DNA from: Strigamia acuminata
Lineage: Eukaryota > Arthropoda > Chilopoda > Geophilomorpha > Linotaeniidae
Direction: 5' to 3'
NCBI GenBank assembly: GCA_949358305.1
Contig: OX442323.1
Coordinates: forward strand, 7,874,001-7,938,000
Length of the DNA: 64,000 nt
Below are positions 43,036-53,409 of this stretch, one piece after another. The translations under genes were made by a program, and so were the position numbers. The notes beneath the pieces were generated by a model that saw only the letters and a list, made by a program, of their open reading frames with translations, did not search any database and was not told where the DNA came from. Within the stretch, counting starts at the first letter, position 1. Each line of letters opens with the position of its first letter.

Positions 43036-43115
43036 AGGTGTAAAACATAGGTGGCGCTGTATTAAACAACGTCATGCAAAATGAGCTAAGGTAACACAGG
43101 GAAGCGAACATGGCA
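43036..43115. repeat. 80-base direct repeat flanking a gypsy fragment, left
   Basis: The segment from AGGTGTAAAACATAGGTGGC to GAAGCGAACATGGCA is repeated in the same orientation at 43947-44026, 911 bases away. Between the copies lies the integrase fragment. Confidence 0.9.
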
Positions 43116-43239
43116 TTATCCCCTTATTAATGGAACATTAATTGTAATTGAATTGTGAAAATGGTGTAACATTTCGAAACAAGAATTGGTATTAAAAAAA
43201 AAGAAACTTGAGAAAGTTAAACATTAAAAACAACATTTG

Positions 43240-43955
43240 CTATTGAGCGTGATTGTCGAAGCCGTAGAATTGCGTTGGGTTGCGGATTCGTTGTGGATGA
43301 ACGTAAGGCGCAGGAGGAGCAGTGGCAGGCGGAGGAACGAGCGGAGCAACAGCAGTTGCGGGCGGCGCAGGTGGTGCGTCGGGTACGAGCGGTACAACAG
43401 CAGTTGCGGGCGGCGCAGGTGGTGCGTCGGGTACGAGCGGTACAGGTCGTGCAACTGGTGGTACAAGTGCTGGAATGTCTGGAGCCGGCGGTGTATTCGA
43501 TTGAGGTAAGATATTCAAAAAATCTTCGAGATTCTCCCCCCTCCCCGGAGGTTTGAGTCGGCCCTTGATTCGTGATCTCAACTGGTCCACGTGGCGGTTC
43601 CACACGATCGAATTTCCGACATCTACGTCGTATGTCGTTGAAGACGTTTTCTTCACTATTGTGCCCGGAATCCATCTAATTCCGTACAGGTAATCCCGTG
43701 CATAAACGAGATCATTGACTTCAAATGAGCGATTTGTTTCGATTTGAGTCGTGTCGGGCAACAAGCGTGGATTCAACAAATGGAGGCGCGTTCGCATCGT
43801 ACGTTGCAAGAATGCATCCGCTGGAGTAACTTTAGTTGTTGCATGTGGTGTCGTGCGATACGACAAGAGAAAGCGATTGACGGCATCCGGTAGCGGCAAC
43901 TTTAATTTTAAAAATTTGTCTACTTGCGCTTTAAATGTCTTTACGAAGGTGTAAA
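43240..43955 (-). mobile_element. 5'-truncated Ty3/gypsy-type integrase C-terminus
   Basis: The open frame on the minus strand contains NRFLLSYRTTPHATTKVTPA and LQRTMRTRLHLLNP, the conserved C-terminal region of gypsy-class integrases, followed by a basic chromatin/DNA-binding-like segment (DLVYARDYLYGIRWIPGTIV) and a Pro/Ala-rich tail with an in-tandem duplication of VPDAPPAPPATAV. The frame is open to a stop at 43240. Everything upstream (gag, protease, reverse transcriptase, RNase H and the integrase catalytic core) is absent; homology starts abruptly at the right-hand 80-base repeat. It cannot be autonomous. Confidence 0.85.
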
Positions 43956-44026
43956 ACATAGGTGGCGCTGTATTAAACAACGTCATGCAAAATGAGCTAA
44001 GGTAACACAGGGAAGCGAACATGGCA
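43947..44026. repeat. 80-base direct repeat flanking a gypsy fragment, right
   Basis: Second copy of the repeat at 43036-43115. Directly beyond it, at about 44033, the 3' flank block of the next secreted-family gene begins, so the retroelement lies at a segmental-duplication junction. Confidence 0.9.
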
Positions 44027-44286
44027 AAAAGGTCAAGAGCTCTCTTGGCCTTGCAAGGTCATGTGTTGTTTGTCAACAACACACTAGAGGGGAAGGCCTT
44101 GAGGTTGGCTTCACGGTGTAGCGCGCACAAGATGGCGACTGCTCCATTTCAAAGTTGAATAAATGTAAATCATTACAATCCTAATGGCCGTGGTTTGATT
44201 AACCCACTTATAAGCCTAGGACTCAAATAAAAGTTAAAGTTAACTACAAAGTGAAGACTTTATTTAAATCAAACCATTACGGTATT

Positions 44287-45220
44287 TTATTCCATCACAG
44301 ATATAGATTTTGATTTAGGTTTAGATTTTGGTTTAGGTTTAGATTTTGAATTAGGTTTAGATTTTGATTTAGGTTTAGATTTTGATTCAGGTTTAGATTT
44401 TGATTTTGAATCTTTAAAGGTCAAAGTGTACCCGTATGATTTGCAAACTCGAATATAAAAATCCCCCCAATATGCTACCACGTCATCTAAAGCGACAATG
44501 CTGTCCAAATTATCTATGATGTAATCTTTAGATGCCTTGGACCGTGTACTTGAAAGTTTAGCAATTTCTTCTTTAAACTGAACGAAACAAGTCATAAAAT
44601 CAAATAAAAATTTATTATTATTTATTTAATTCCAATTTTTTCTTTCTTTAAATTTTTTAAATACCTTAGGATTGTTATGGGTTGAGCATTTTCCTCCGAT
44701 TATAAATAATAGTTCTAATGCTACCAAATTTGTGCCAATAATGTCCTTTTCACCAGGTTTAGATAATATGTATTTTATCTCACTGGGTTTTGCATCTTTA
44801 AAGGTCAAAGTGTACCCGTATGATTTGCAAACTCGAATATAAAAATCCCCTTCATTTGCTACAAGGATGTTAAAACCGACAGCGTTGTCGGAATTTTTGT
44901 TGTAGCTGTCTCTTTGGTCCTTGGGCCATTTACTGACAAGTTTTTGTTCTTCTACGAACTGAACAAAACATGTCATAAAAACAAATAAAAATTAATTATT
45001 ATTCATTTACAAGTAATTCCAATTTTTATTTTTTTTTAAATTTTATAAATACCTTAGTATTGTTAAGGATTGAGCATCTTCCCCCTAAAAGTATCAAGGA
45101 TAATGCTGTCGTACTTGTGCCAGTGATATCCTTTTCACCAGGTTTAGATAATTTGAATTCACAATTGACGCGCACAATATGGTAAAAAATAATTAAACAA
45201 ATGAACAGCAGTTTCTCCAT
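44287..45220 (-). CDS. Unrecognised secreted two-domain protein, paralogue 2
   Basis: Three phase-0 exons, 45053-45220, 44665-44958 and 44287-44577; total 753 bases, 250 aa. Signal peptide MEKLLFICLIIFYHIVRVNC. The layout is as in paralogue 1: SKPGEKDITGT...GGRCSILNNTK | EEQKLVSKWPKDQRDSYNK...FYIRVCKSYGYTLTFKD then SKPGEKDIIGT...GGKCSTHNNPK | EEIAKLSSTRSKASKDY...FYIRVCKSYGYTLTFKD, followed by a KSKSKPKSKSKP tail ending SISVME. Splice sites and introns are also conserved with paralogue 1. Intact, so probably expressed. Function unknown. Confidence 0.8.
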
Positions 45221-45698
45221 TGCGTAAGAATTCTAAGCAGCCTTGAAGATAGGAATCTTCACATTAAATGATCCTATAATTAAAAAAAGTGTAGCTTATT
45301 AGATATTCAATTTCAGGATGTCCAAAATGGACGTTTCTATTGTGAGATTCTATGATGTCACTCATGTATTAGCGCTACCTAGCGCATCCCGTTAATACCG
45401 GAATAAATTCTTAACGGAACCACTTCCGGTTTTGCGCTAACACGTGCTAACACATCGTCCCTTATTTAATAATCCGTTAAATCGTCATATGACGCGTGCT
45501 GAACATACCTTATTCATCAGTTTATGGGTTGTGCGCGGACAAGCAACTGCCAAGGACGTGAGGGCTGTGTGAGAATGGAACCAAATGGCAACGGAATAAC
45601 ACATTGAATCCAAGTGATGGTGGTGACCTAGACAAGTGCTAGCTGCAAAAATAAAATGTCCAGTGTGTGTTGTTTATCAAACAATCACTAAACGCATG

Positions 45699-45975
45699 TT
45701 AACAGAAAAGCAAGCTTTTAGTCATATGCGTATGCATAACGAGCAAGTAATGTTCAACGTCCAAAAATATATATTTATATTTCATTTGTATTTTGATTTG
45801 ATTGTACAATATGACGCCAAAAGTCAAAGTGTATCCGTACGATTTGAAAACTCGAATAATAAAACCCCTAAAATATTCGAAATAGACATCTTTTTCTTGT
45901 TTGATGTTGGCTATTCGTTTGTCATTAGTCATTTTATCATAGTTCCATCACTTCCTTTTCAAACTGAACAAAACA
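45699..45975 (-). pseudogene. Broken single-domain secreted-family exon
   Basis: A close relative of 42628-42892: family acceptor, TTTGAAAAGGAAGTGATGGA, early TGA TAA, then a resumed frame with KRIANIKQEKDVYFEYFRG and RVFKSYGYTLTF. Without a first exon and with the early stop it should not make a protein. Confidence 0.7.
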
Positions 45976-46029
45976 TGTCATAAAATCAAATTATAATTCT
46001 TTATTCATTTAATTACAATTCTTATTTTT

Positions 46030-46136
46030 TTGGCACGGATTCTCATTTAGATATAGCTTTAGATTTAGATTTTAATTTTGAATCTGATTTTGATTCGAAT
46101 TTTGATTTTAATTTTGAATCTTTAAAGGTCAAAGGG
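46030..46136 (-). pseudogene. Relic of the Lys/Ser repeat tail exon
   Basis: A short minus-strand remnant of the third exon: FKDSK followed by a degenerate Lys/Ser-rich repeat, interrupted, joined directly to the 3' flank block that begins at 46137. Confidence 0.6.
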
Positions 46137-46622
46137 CGAAGCAACATAGCGGATTAGTGCGTCAAATTCTTGACACACAATACAATGCAAACCAACAGGT
46201 ATAACAAAATATGCAAAGTCAATAAAAGTGGGCAAAAAATTTCTGTTTAAACACTGTGGAGAGCTTATACACAGACAACTTCATTGGTATGCCAACCAAT
46301 GGGGTAAACAAAGCAATACAACCAAGGGGATACTTCATTAGAATGTAGAAAAGAGGGGAGTTATAAGGTCAAGAGCTCTTTTGGCCTTGCAAGGTCATGT
46401 GTTGTTTGTCAACAACACACTAGAAGGGAAGGCCTTGAAGTTGGCTTCACGGTGTAGCGCACACAAGATGGCGACTGCTCCATTTCAAAGTTGAATAAAT
46501 GAAAATCATAACAATCCTAATGGCCGTCGGTTGATTAAGCCACTTATAAGCCTAGGACTCATATAAAAGTTAAGGTTAACTTCGAAGTGAAGACTTTATT
46601 CAAATCAAACCATTACGGTATT
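46137..46622. repeat. 3' flank block of the secreted family, copy 3
   Basis: Nearly full-length second copy of the block at 40378-40862, ending at the stop codon of paralogue 3. Confidence 0.85.
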
Positions 46623-47570
46623 TTATTCCATCACAGATATAGATTTTGATTTAGGTTTAGATTTTGATTTAGGTTTAGGTTTTGATTTAGGTTTAGATTT
46701 TGATTTAGGTTTAGATTTTGAATCTGATTTTGATTCGGATTTTGAATTTGATTTTGAATCTTTAAAGGTAAAATTGTACCCGCGGAATTTGCAAGCTTGA
46801 ATATAAAATTCCCCATAATGTGCTACCATTTCATCTAAAGCGACAATGTTGTCATAATTATCTCTGTAGTTGTCTTTTAGGGCCTTGGGAAGTGTAAGGT
46901 CAAGTTCAGTCTTTTCTTCAAAAAGCTGAGCAAAACATGTCAGAAAATCAAATAAAAATTCATTATTATTCATTTAATTCCAACTTTTACTTTCTTTAAA
47001 TTTTTTAAATACCTTAGAATTTATTTCGATTGAGCATTCTTCCCCGTGTAAAAATAATACTTCTAATGCTAGCAAATTTGTGCCAATATTGTCCTTTTCA
47101 CCAGGTTTAGATGCTATGAATTTTATCTCAATGGGTTTTGATGTTGAATCATTAAAGGTCAAAGTGTACCCGTACGATTTGCAAACTCGAATAAAAAAAT
47201 CCCCTTTTTTTGCTACAAGGATATTGAAACCGACAGCGTTGTCGACATTTTTCGTGAAGCTGTCTGATTGGTCCTTGGACCAATTCTTGCTAAGTTTAGC
47301 ATCTTCTTCTATGAACTGAACAAAATATGTCATAAAATCAAATAAAAATTCATTTTTATTCATTTAATTCCAATTCTTATTTTTCTTAAATTTTTTAAAT
47401 ACCGTATCATTGTCAAGCATTGAGCATTTCCCCCCGTGAAATAATACTTTTAATTCCATCGAACTTGTGCCAGTAATATCCTTTTCACCAGATTTAGATA
47501 ATATGAATTCACAATTGGCGCGCACAATATGGTAAAAAATAATTAAACAAATACAGAGGAATTTCTCCAT
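46623..47570 (-). CDS. Unrecognised secreted two-domain protein, paralogue 3
   Basis: Three phase-0 exons, 47403-47570, 47013-47315 and 46623-46925; total 774 bases, 257 aa. Signal peptide MEKFLCICLIIFYHIVRANC. Modules: SKSGEKDITGT...GGKCSMLDNDT | EEDAKLSKNWSKDQSDSFTK...DFFIRVCKSYGYTLTFND then SKPGEKDNIGT...GEECSIEINSK | EEKTELDLTLPKALKDNY...EFYIQACKFRGYNFTFKD, with the longest Lys/Ser tail (includes Asp/Glu variants). The second module is the most divergent of the three genes. Function unknown. Confidence 0.8.
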
Positions 47571-47629
47571 TGAGAAAGAATTCTAAGCAGCCTTGAAGAT
47601 AGGGATCTTCACATTACATGATCCTATAA

Positions 47630-48188
47630 TTAAAAAAAGTGTAGCTTATTAGATATTCAATTTCAGGATGTCCAAAATGGACGTTTCTATTGTGAGATTC
47701 TATGATGTCACTCATGTATTAGCGCCACCTAGCGCAACCCGTTAACACTGGAATAAATTCTTAACAGAACCACTTCCGGTTTTGCGCTAACACGTGCTAA
47801 CACATCGTCGCTTATTTAATAATCCGTTAAATCGTCATATGACGCGTGCTGAACATATTTTATTCATCAGGTTATGGGTCTAGGAATGTTCTGAATGTGC
47901 AGAAACATAGTTGTAACATTGCATCGTGTATCATCTGTGCCACAATCTAATTTTTTAGTGAAAATGGTGAATTTTGCGGAATCTTGTAAGGAACTTTTGA
48001 ATTTGAAAATGGCAGAAGCAGGGATCCAAACGCCGGGAAGTGGGCACGCAACACATAATTTGCATCACTCCATTTCTAGAAGTTAGAGGGAATTAAAAAC
48101 TTCAACAGTTGGAAATTCGCAATGGAAATGCAGTTCGTGCGTGAAGGTTTGTGGGAATATGTTAGTGGAAAGAAGGCAGATGACACAA
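47630..48188. repeat. 5' flank block of the secreted family, copy 3
   Basis: Same conserved upstream block as at 41850-42395, near complete. The following 48190-48395 is a private insertion with CTCGT-rich palindromic sequence. Confidence 0.8.
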
Positions 48189-48189
48189 A

Positions 48190-48619
48190 AATCAAGTGGC
48201 ACTGGCTACCATTGCGCTCACACTCGGAGTTTAAGACCATCAAAAAAACATCGAAAATGATTGAAATTGCGTTTTTGGAATTTTTTGAAAAAATCTCGTT
48301 TTTGATCTCGGTCTCGTACGAGATCTCGTCTCGGGACGAGTGCATCTCGTCTCGGAAATACGAGATTTTAAAAAGACCGAGAACCTGAAAGTATAGTTCA
48401 AGAGCATGTGTACATATTAGTTTGAAGAGATTATTAGTTGAACTATTTCAGCTGTTAACAGGCAAACGCAGCTACCAATTTCTGAGTAAAAACAATTTCC
48501 CGGAAAATTCATACAACAACAATTTATACTGAACAAACTTACTCAAAAATTTGCATCATGAATTACATGTTTAAAATAAAAACCAACCAAACTAGAATGA
48601 AATACACAAAACAGATTGA
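48190..48619. other. Spacer between secreted paralogue 3 and ACSF2 copy C
   Basis: Non-coding. 48290-48372 is dense in CTCGT/ACGAG and self-complementary; the part from 48395 on matches the 3' flank of copy D (53085-53409), so it travelled with the ACSF2 duplication. Confidence 0.6.
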
Positions 48620-51184
48620 TCACTTGGTATTTTGCAATTTCAACTCTGTCGTCGCTCGGTCACGGATAATAAACTTCTGCACTTTTCCTGTGACGGTCAT
48701 TGGGAATCTGACAACAAATTTGATGTACCGAGGCACTTTAAAGTGCGATATCTACAGCAAATCAACTGTTCATATAAAGTTACATGTTTTAAATTTAATG
48801 CCATACATTTCCCTTGCAAAATGCTTTCACTTCTTCCGTTTTAAGAATTTCCCCACCTTTTAGTTTAATCCAAGCGCACAATTCCTCGCCCATTCGCTCG
48901 TCGGGCACACCGACCACCTAATTCCAACTAAAATTAATCGAAATTAAACAAAACCAAATAAAAATCATTTACATGCGCTTCAGCAATTTTCGGATGCGTG
49001 TGTAAAAAATCTTCAATTTCTCTCGGGTAAATCTTTTCTCCACCTCGATTAATGACATCCTTCATTCTACCGACGATTTTAAAATAACCGGCTTCATCCG
49101 CCACTGCCAAATCTCTGAATTTCCAACCAACTTTCTTGAAAAACAATGCACATCAACCGATTTCCACCCTATTTACCCCGTTCTGTACCACCCATCTTTA
49201 GTTATACACTCCGCAGTCTTCTCCTTGTCGTTCCAATATTCCCTCATGACCAGGTAGCCCCTCGCCCACAACTCACCCACAGCACCAATCGGAACAATTC
49301 GCAATGAAACCGGATCGACAAGTTTCACCTATCAATACAATTAAAACTGAATTTAATCACCACAAATCAACACAGACAACATTAATGAAAACCTGCGTAT
49401 GTTCCATCACTTTTCCAACCGTTGTCGTGCATTGCTCAATAGTATCCGTCCTCTTGGTTTTCGTGATTATAGGACTACATTCTGTGCTCCCATAAGCCAC
49501 CTAAATATACCGTAACAAACAGTGAGTGTGGTTCTCTCCTGACCATTCACATGTCTCCAAAATATACACACACAAATATTGGATATATTGAGCTTGCTTA
49601 TGCAACCTTTAAGTAGTTCAGCTGGGCAAGTGGCACCGGCCATAACACCTACAAAAGTTATTCAAATTCATCACAATTATCGGCTCTTCTATTTGATGCT
49701 GGAGACTATCTCAATGTTGGACTGGTGGCCCGTGAATTTTTTTCTCCTTTTGTTGTGGTTAATATCCAGATTTCTGGGTACTAAATTTGTTCGCAGTCCA
49801 GCCCTAGACTATTTTTACCTCTTTTGCAATACACGAACGGTTCGATGTTCGGAAGATTAAGAATGTCTATAAACATGGTCGGTGTTCCGTACAAACAAGT
49901 GCATCTATATAAAATAATTTATTTTAATTAATTTACTTAAAACTGTTTCAAACTGTATCTGCTCTGCTGCTACTTCTCATCGTGCACAGCTTGGTAAGCA
50001 CTTTTTCCAACGAAACTCGGAGAGGGATACACATGACAAGCAGCGTGTAAAACGGCGCAGAGTGTGGCAACAACACATCCCATTGTGTGGTAAAGTGGAT
50101 TTGGTACACAAATTCGATCAGTCTGAGATTAATGTTAATAAATGAGTAATTTCTTACTGGATAATAAACCTGGGCTGCACACACCTGAGCATAACCCATG
50201 GATCGTCCAAATATGTAACAATTATTAATCAAATTAAAGTGTGACAAACATGTTCCTTTTGGAGACCCCGTGGTGCCCTTCAAATTAAACACAAAAGAGA
50301 CTTTACAATTTATGCAATTGACAATTTGCGGATCACAAACGGATGTAAACTGGATGTGAACTGGATCATCGAACTGTATTTCGTCTTCCAACTCCCTCAG
50401 TCGAGCCTCGTGAGTAATTTGTCCGCAATTGGCAACTTGGTCGTAATTAAAACAACCCCTACAGAAATGTATGCAATTTATCACGAATAAATCAATCATC
50501 GACATTACCCGTATCTTTTTTCTGAGATCATTATCACATGAGTCAAGTTCTCCAATCGATCTTTGATTTGTCCCGGTTTGCTGTCCGGTAAAGACCGAAC
50601 GACGCTCGTCAAAATCTTGTAATAATCTTGAGTTTTAAACGACTCGGCCGCCACAATTGCCCGGACTCCCACTTTATTCAGACAGTATTCCAGCTCTCGG
50701 GATTGGTAACCTGGATTGATGAGGACTAAAATCAATCCTGCCTTGGCAGCCGCGAATTGAGTCACGATCCATTCGTAATGATTCGGGCTCCAAATTCCTA
50801 TTCGGTCTCCTTTGTCCAACCCGATTGCCAACAGACCGGCCGCCAATTTGTTAACCTACTAAATAAACGATCAGAATTTACTGTTTGTTCTCATCATTTC
50901 ACTCGATCTTACGTCCGCGTTGAATTCTGCGTATGTTTTTCGTATTTTCGTTTGACAGAACACAACTGCTTCGTTATTTGCATGTAGTTTGGCGGTTTTG
51001 TCCAAGGCTTGGCCCAACGTTTGACCCATAAGCGGCAGCTCGCCAATATTATTGAAATAACTCCATCTTCTGCGTGTTTATATATCCGATTGAATGGGTT
51101 ATTATTTAATTCGTACGTTTCAATCACTTACTTATAATATTTAAGTGATTTTTCAATCAGTTTAGTAAATCCAAGTTGAACCAT
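48620..51184 (-). CDS. ACSF2: ACSF2-type acyl-CoA ligase, copy C
   Basis: Exons: 51132-51184, 50913-51069, 50509-50855, 50341-50458, 50185-50277, 49974-50122, 49819-49904, 49572-49648, 49393-49500, 49177-49328, 48973-49114, 48807-48917, 48620-48751; total 1725 bases, 574 aa. The third exon (347 bases) equals three exons of copies A and B fused, so two introns are missing. Motifs: [16 protein letters not shown] (A3), YGSTECSP (A5), WYRTGDLA (A7), [16 protein letters not shown] (A8, Asn-Arg and Lys instead of Arg and Asn), [10 protein letters not shown] (A10). Intact. The N-terminus ([17 protein letters not shown]) is shorter than in A/B but still basic and amphipathic-looking. Confidence 0.93.
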
Positions 51185-51364
51185 TTCAATGTGAGGTGTG
51201 AGAAGGAGTAGATTTATGTGTGTTTGGACGTCATTAACAAAAACAAGATAAAAAAAACATTAAATTCTAGCTTGCATTGGTTTCAAAGTGCAACCATGTT
51301 GAACCGCACCAGCCACCACCGCCATCTCGGGAGGACTCGATAGAACTTATATGCATCAAGACAT

Positions 51365-52175
51365 TATTTACTAGTAATCTTTGTCCGATATGATTATCAT
51401 GTGGGTTAAATCCAAAGAACTTTTAAAAAAATATACAAAATATTTCTATATAGACATTTAAATTGAAAAAGGGAGTTTCTACTCGTCTTTAATTTGACCG
51501 GGCGAGCTGGTTTGGATAGACGGAGCAATGGTTTTTAGTAATTCGTAATAATTCTGCGTTTTAAATTGATCCTTGGACACCAGAGCACGAACACTGACTT
51601 TTTTCAAGCAATAATGAAGTTCCCTCGCCTGGTTCGCGGGATTAATGTTCACCTGAAATACAATTAAATTTATTATGCTATTAATACATTTAATATATAA
51701 GTTACAAGTATTAATCCGGCTTTAGCAGAAGCGAATTGAGTTACGACCCATTCGTAGATATTGGGATTCAAAATTCCAATTCTTACGCCTTTTTTTAAAA
51801 ATCCGATCGCTATCAAAACAGCAGCGAAATTATCCACCTATCAAATAAAATCGATATTTAATTCATCTGTACAAAACACAAATCGATTTTTTAAAAAGTA
51901 TTATTACTTTATTTTTAAATTGAATAAAGTTTTTCCTCGTGTTTGACTCACGAAAAATCATCGCTTCGTTGGTGCCGTACACTTCGGCCGATTTGTCCAC
52001 AACTTGGCCCAAAGTTTGATTGATTAATGGTTGCTTTCCATTTTTGTGGCTGTAACTCAATTTTGTTGCGTTTGTTGCACTGGAAATTAAAATTAGCGTC
52101 AGATTTTCTTATTTGTAATTGCCTGGAAAAACATTTTTGGCAACTCGTTAAAGATCTGTAGACATTTTGTAGACG
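51365..52175 (-). pseudogene. ACSF2 half-gene, derived from copy B
   Basis: About 800 bases match the 5' half of copy B (38697-39520), introns included: exon remnants [43 protein letters not shown]...(with a three-base insertion giving FLKKG), and [16 protein letters not shown]. The start codon is missing (the ATGACG of copy B's first exon is replaced at the junction), and everything after the sixth exon, including all catalytic motifs, is absent. On its right it joins directly, at about 52175, to a secreted-family exon. Confidence 0.88.
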
Positions 52176-52560
52176 TAACAATTTTATCTCAGTGGGTTTT
52201 GATTTTGCAAGATTAAAGGTCAAAGTGTACCCGCATGATTTGCAAACTCGAATATAAAAATCCCCATAATGTGCTACCGTGATATTAAGACCGACAGCGA
52301 AGTCAAAAGTTTCTTTGAAGATGTCAAATTGGTCCTTGACTCCTTGGGACGTGTATCGTCAAGTTTACGACTTTTTTCTATAAACTGAACAAAACATTTC
52401 ATAAAATCAAATAAAAATTCCTTATTATTCATTTAATTCCAATTCTTATTTTTCTTAAATTTTTTAAATACCTTAGTATTGTTACGGATTGGGCATGGGC
52501 ATTTTTCCCCATAAAATAATAGGTATAATGAAAATGGATCTGTCCTGAAGATAGAATCTT
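52176..52560 (-). pseudogene. Broken secreted-family gene, copy 4
   Basis: Minus-strand remnants of the middle exon (TTTATAGAAAAAAGTCGTAA onward, with a frame shift before the FYIRVCKS-like part) and a decayed first exon without signal peptide (around 52500-52545). It is joined on the left to the ACSF2 half-gene. Upstream flank block follows at 52575-53075. Confidence 0.75.
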
Positions 52561-52574
52561 CACATTAAATGATG

Positions 52575-53076
52575 CTACAATTAAAAAAAGTGTAGCTTAT
52601 TAGATATTCAATTTCAGGATGTCCAAAATGGACGTTTCTATTGTGAGATTCTATGATGTCACTCATGTATTAGCGCCACCTAGCGCAACCTGTTAATACC
52701 GCAATAAATTCTTAACGGAACCACTTCCGCTAACACGTAACACATCGTCCCTTATTTAACAATCCTTTAAGTCCTTCTATATTCATCAGGTTAACATAGT
52801 TTGGACGTCGCATCGTGTATCATCAGTGCCAGAATCTAATTTTTTAGTGAAATTGGTGAATTTTGCAAAATCTAGTAAGGAACTTTTGAATTGAAAAATG
52901 GCAGAAACATAGATCCAAACGACGGTAAGTGGGCACGCAACACATAATTTGCATCACACCATTTCTAGAAGTTAAAGGGAATTTCAAACTTCAACAGTTG
53001 GAAATTCGCAATGGAAATGCAGCTCGTGCGTGAAGGTTTGTGGGAATATGTTAGTAGAAAGAAGGCAGATGACACC
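52575..53076. repeat. 5' flank block of the secreted family, copy 4
   Basis: A conserved upstream block as at 41850-42395, with small deletions (for example the CGGTTTTGCG stretch is lost). Confidence 0.75.
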
Positions 53077-53409
53077 GGAGTTCAAGAGCATGTGTACATA
53101 ACAGTTTGAAGAGATAATCCAACTTCGTCGTGCCCACGTTTATATTCGGCAAATGTTATTAGACTGACCAAAACAAATTGGCAGCAAATACCGAAGTAAA
53201 TAAACCACAAACAATTCTCCATGATATTGCTGGTCAATTGATCTATTTCAGCCGTTTACCTATACCAATTTCATAGTAAAAACAATTTCCCGGAAAATTC
53301 GTACAACAACAATTTATACAGAACATACTTCCTCAAGAATTTGCATCATGGATTACATGTTTAAAATAAAAACCAACCAAACTAGAATCAAATACACAAA
53401 ATACATTGA

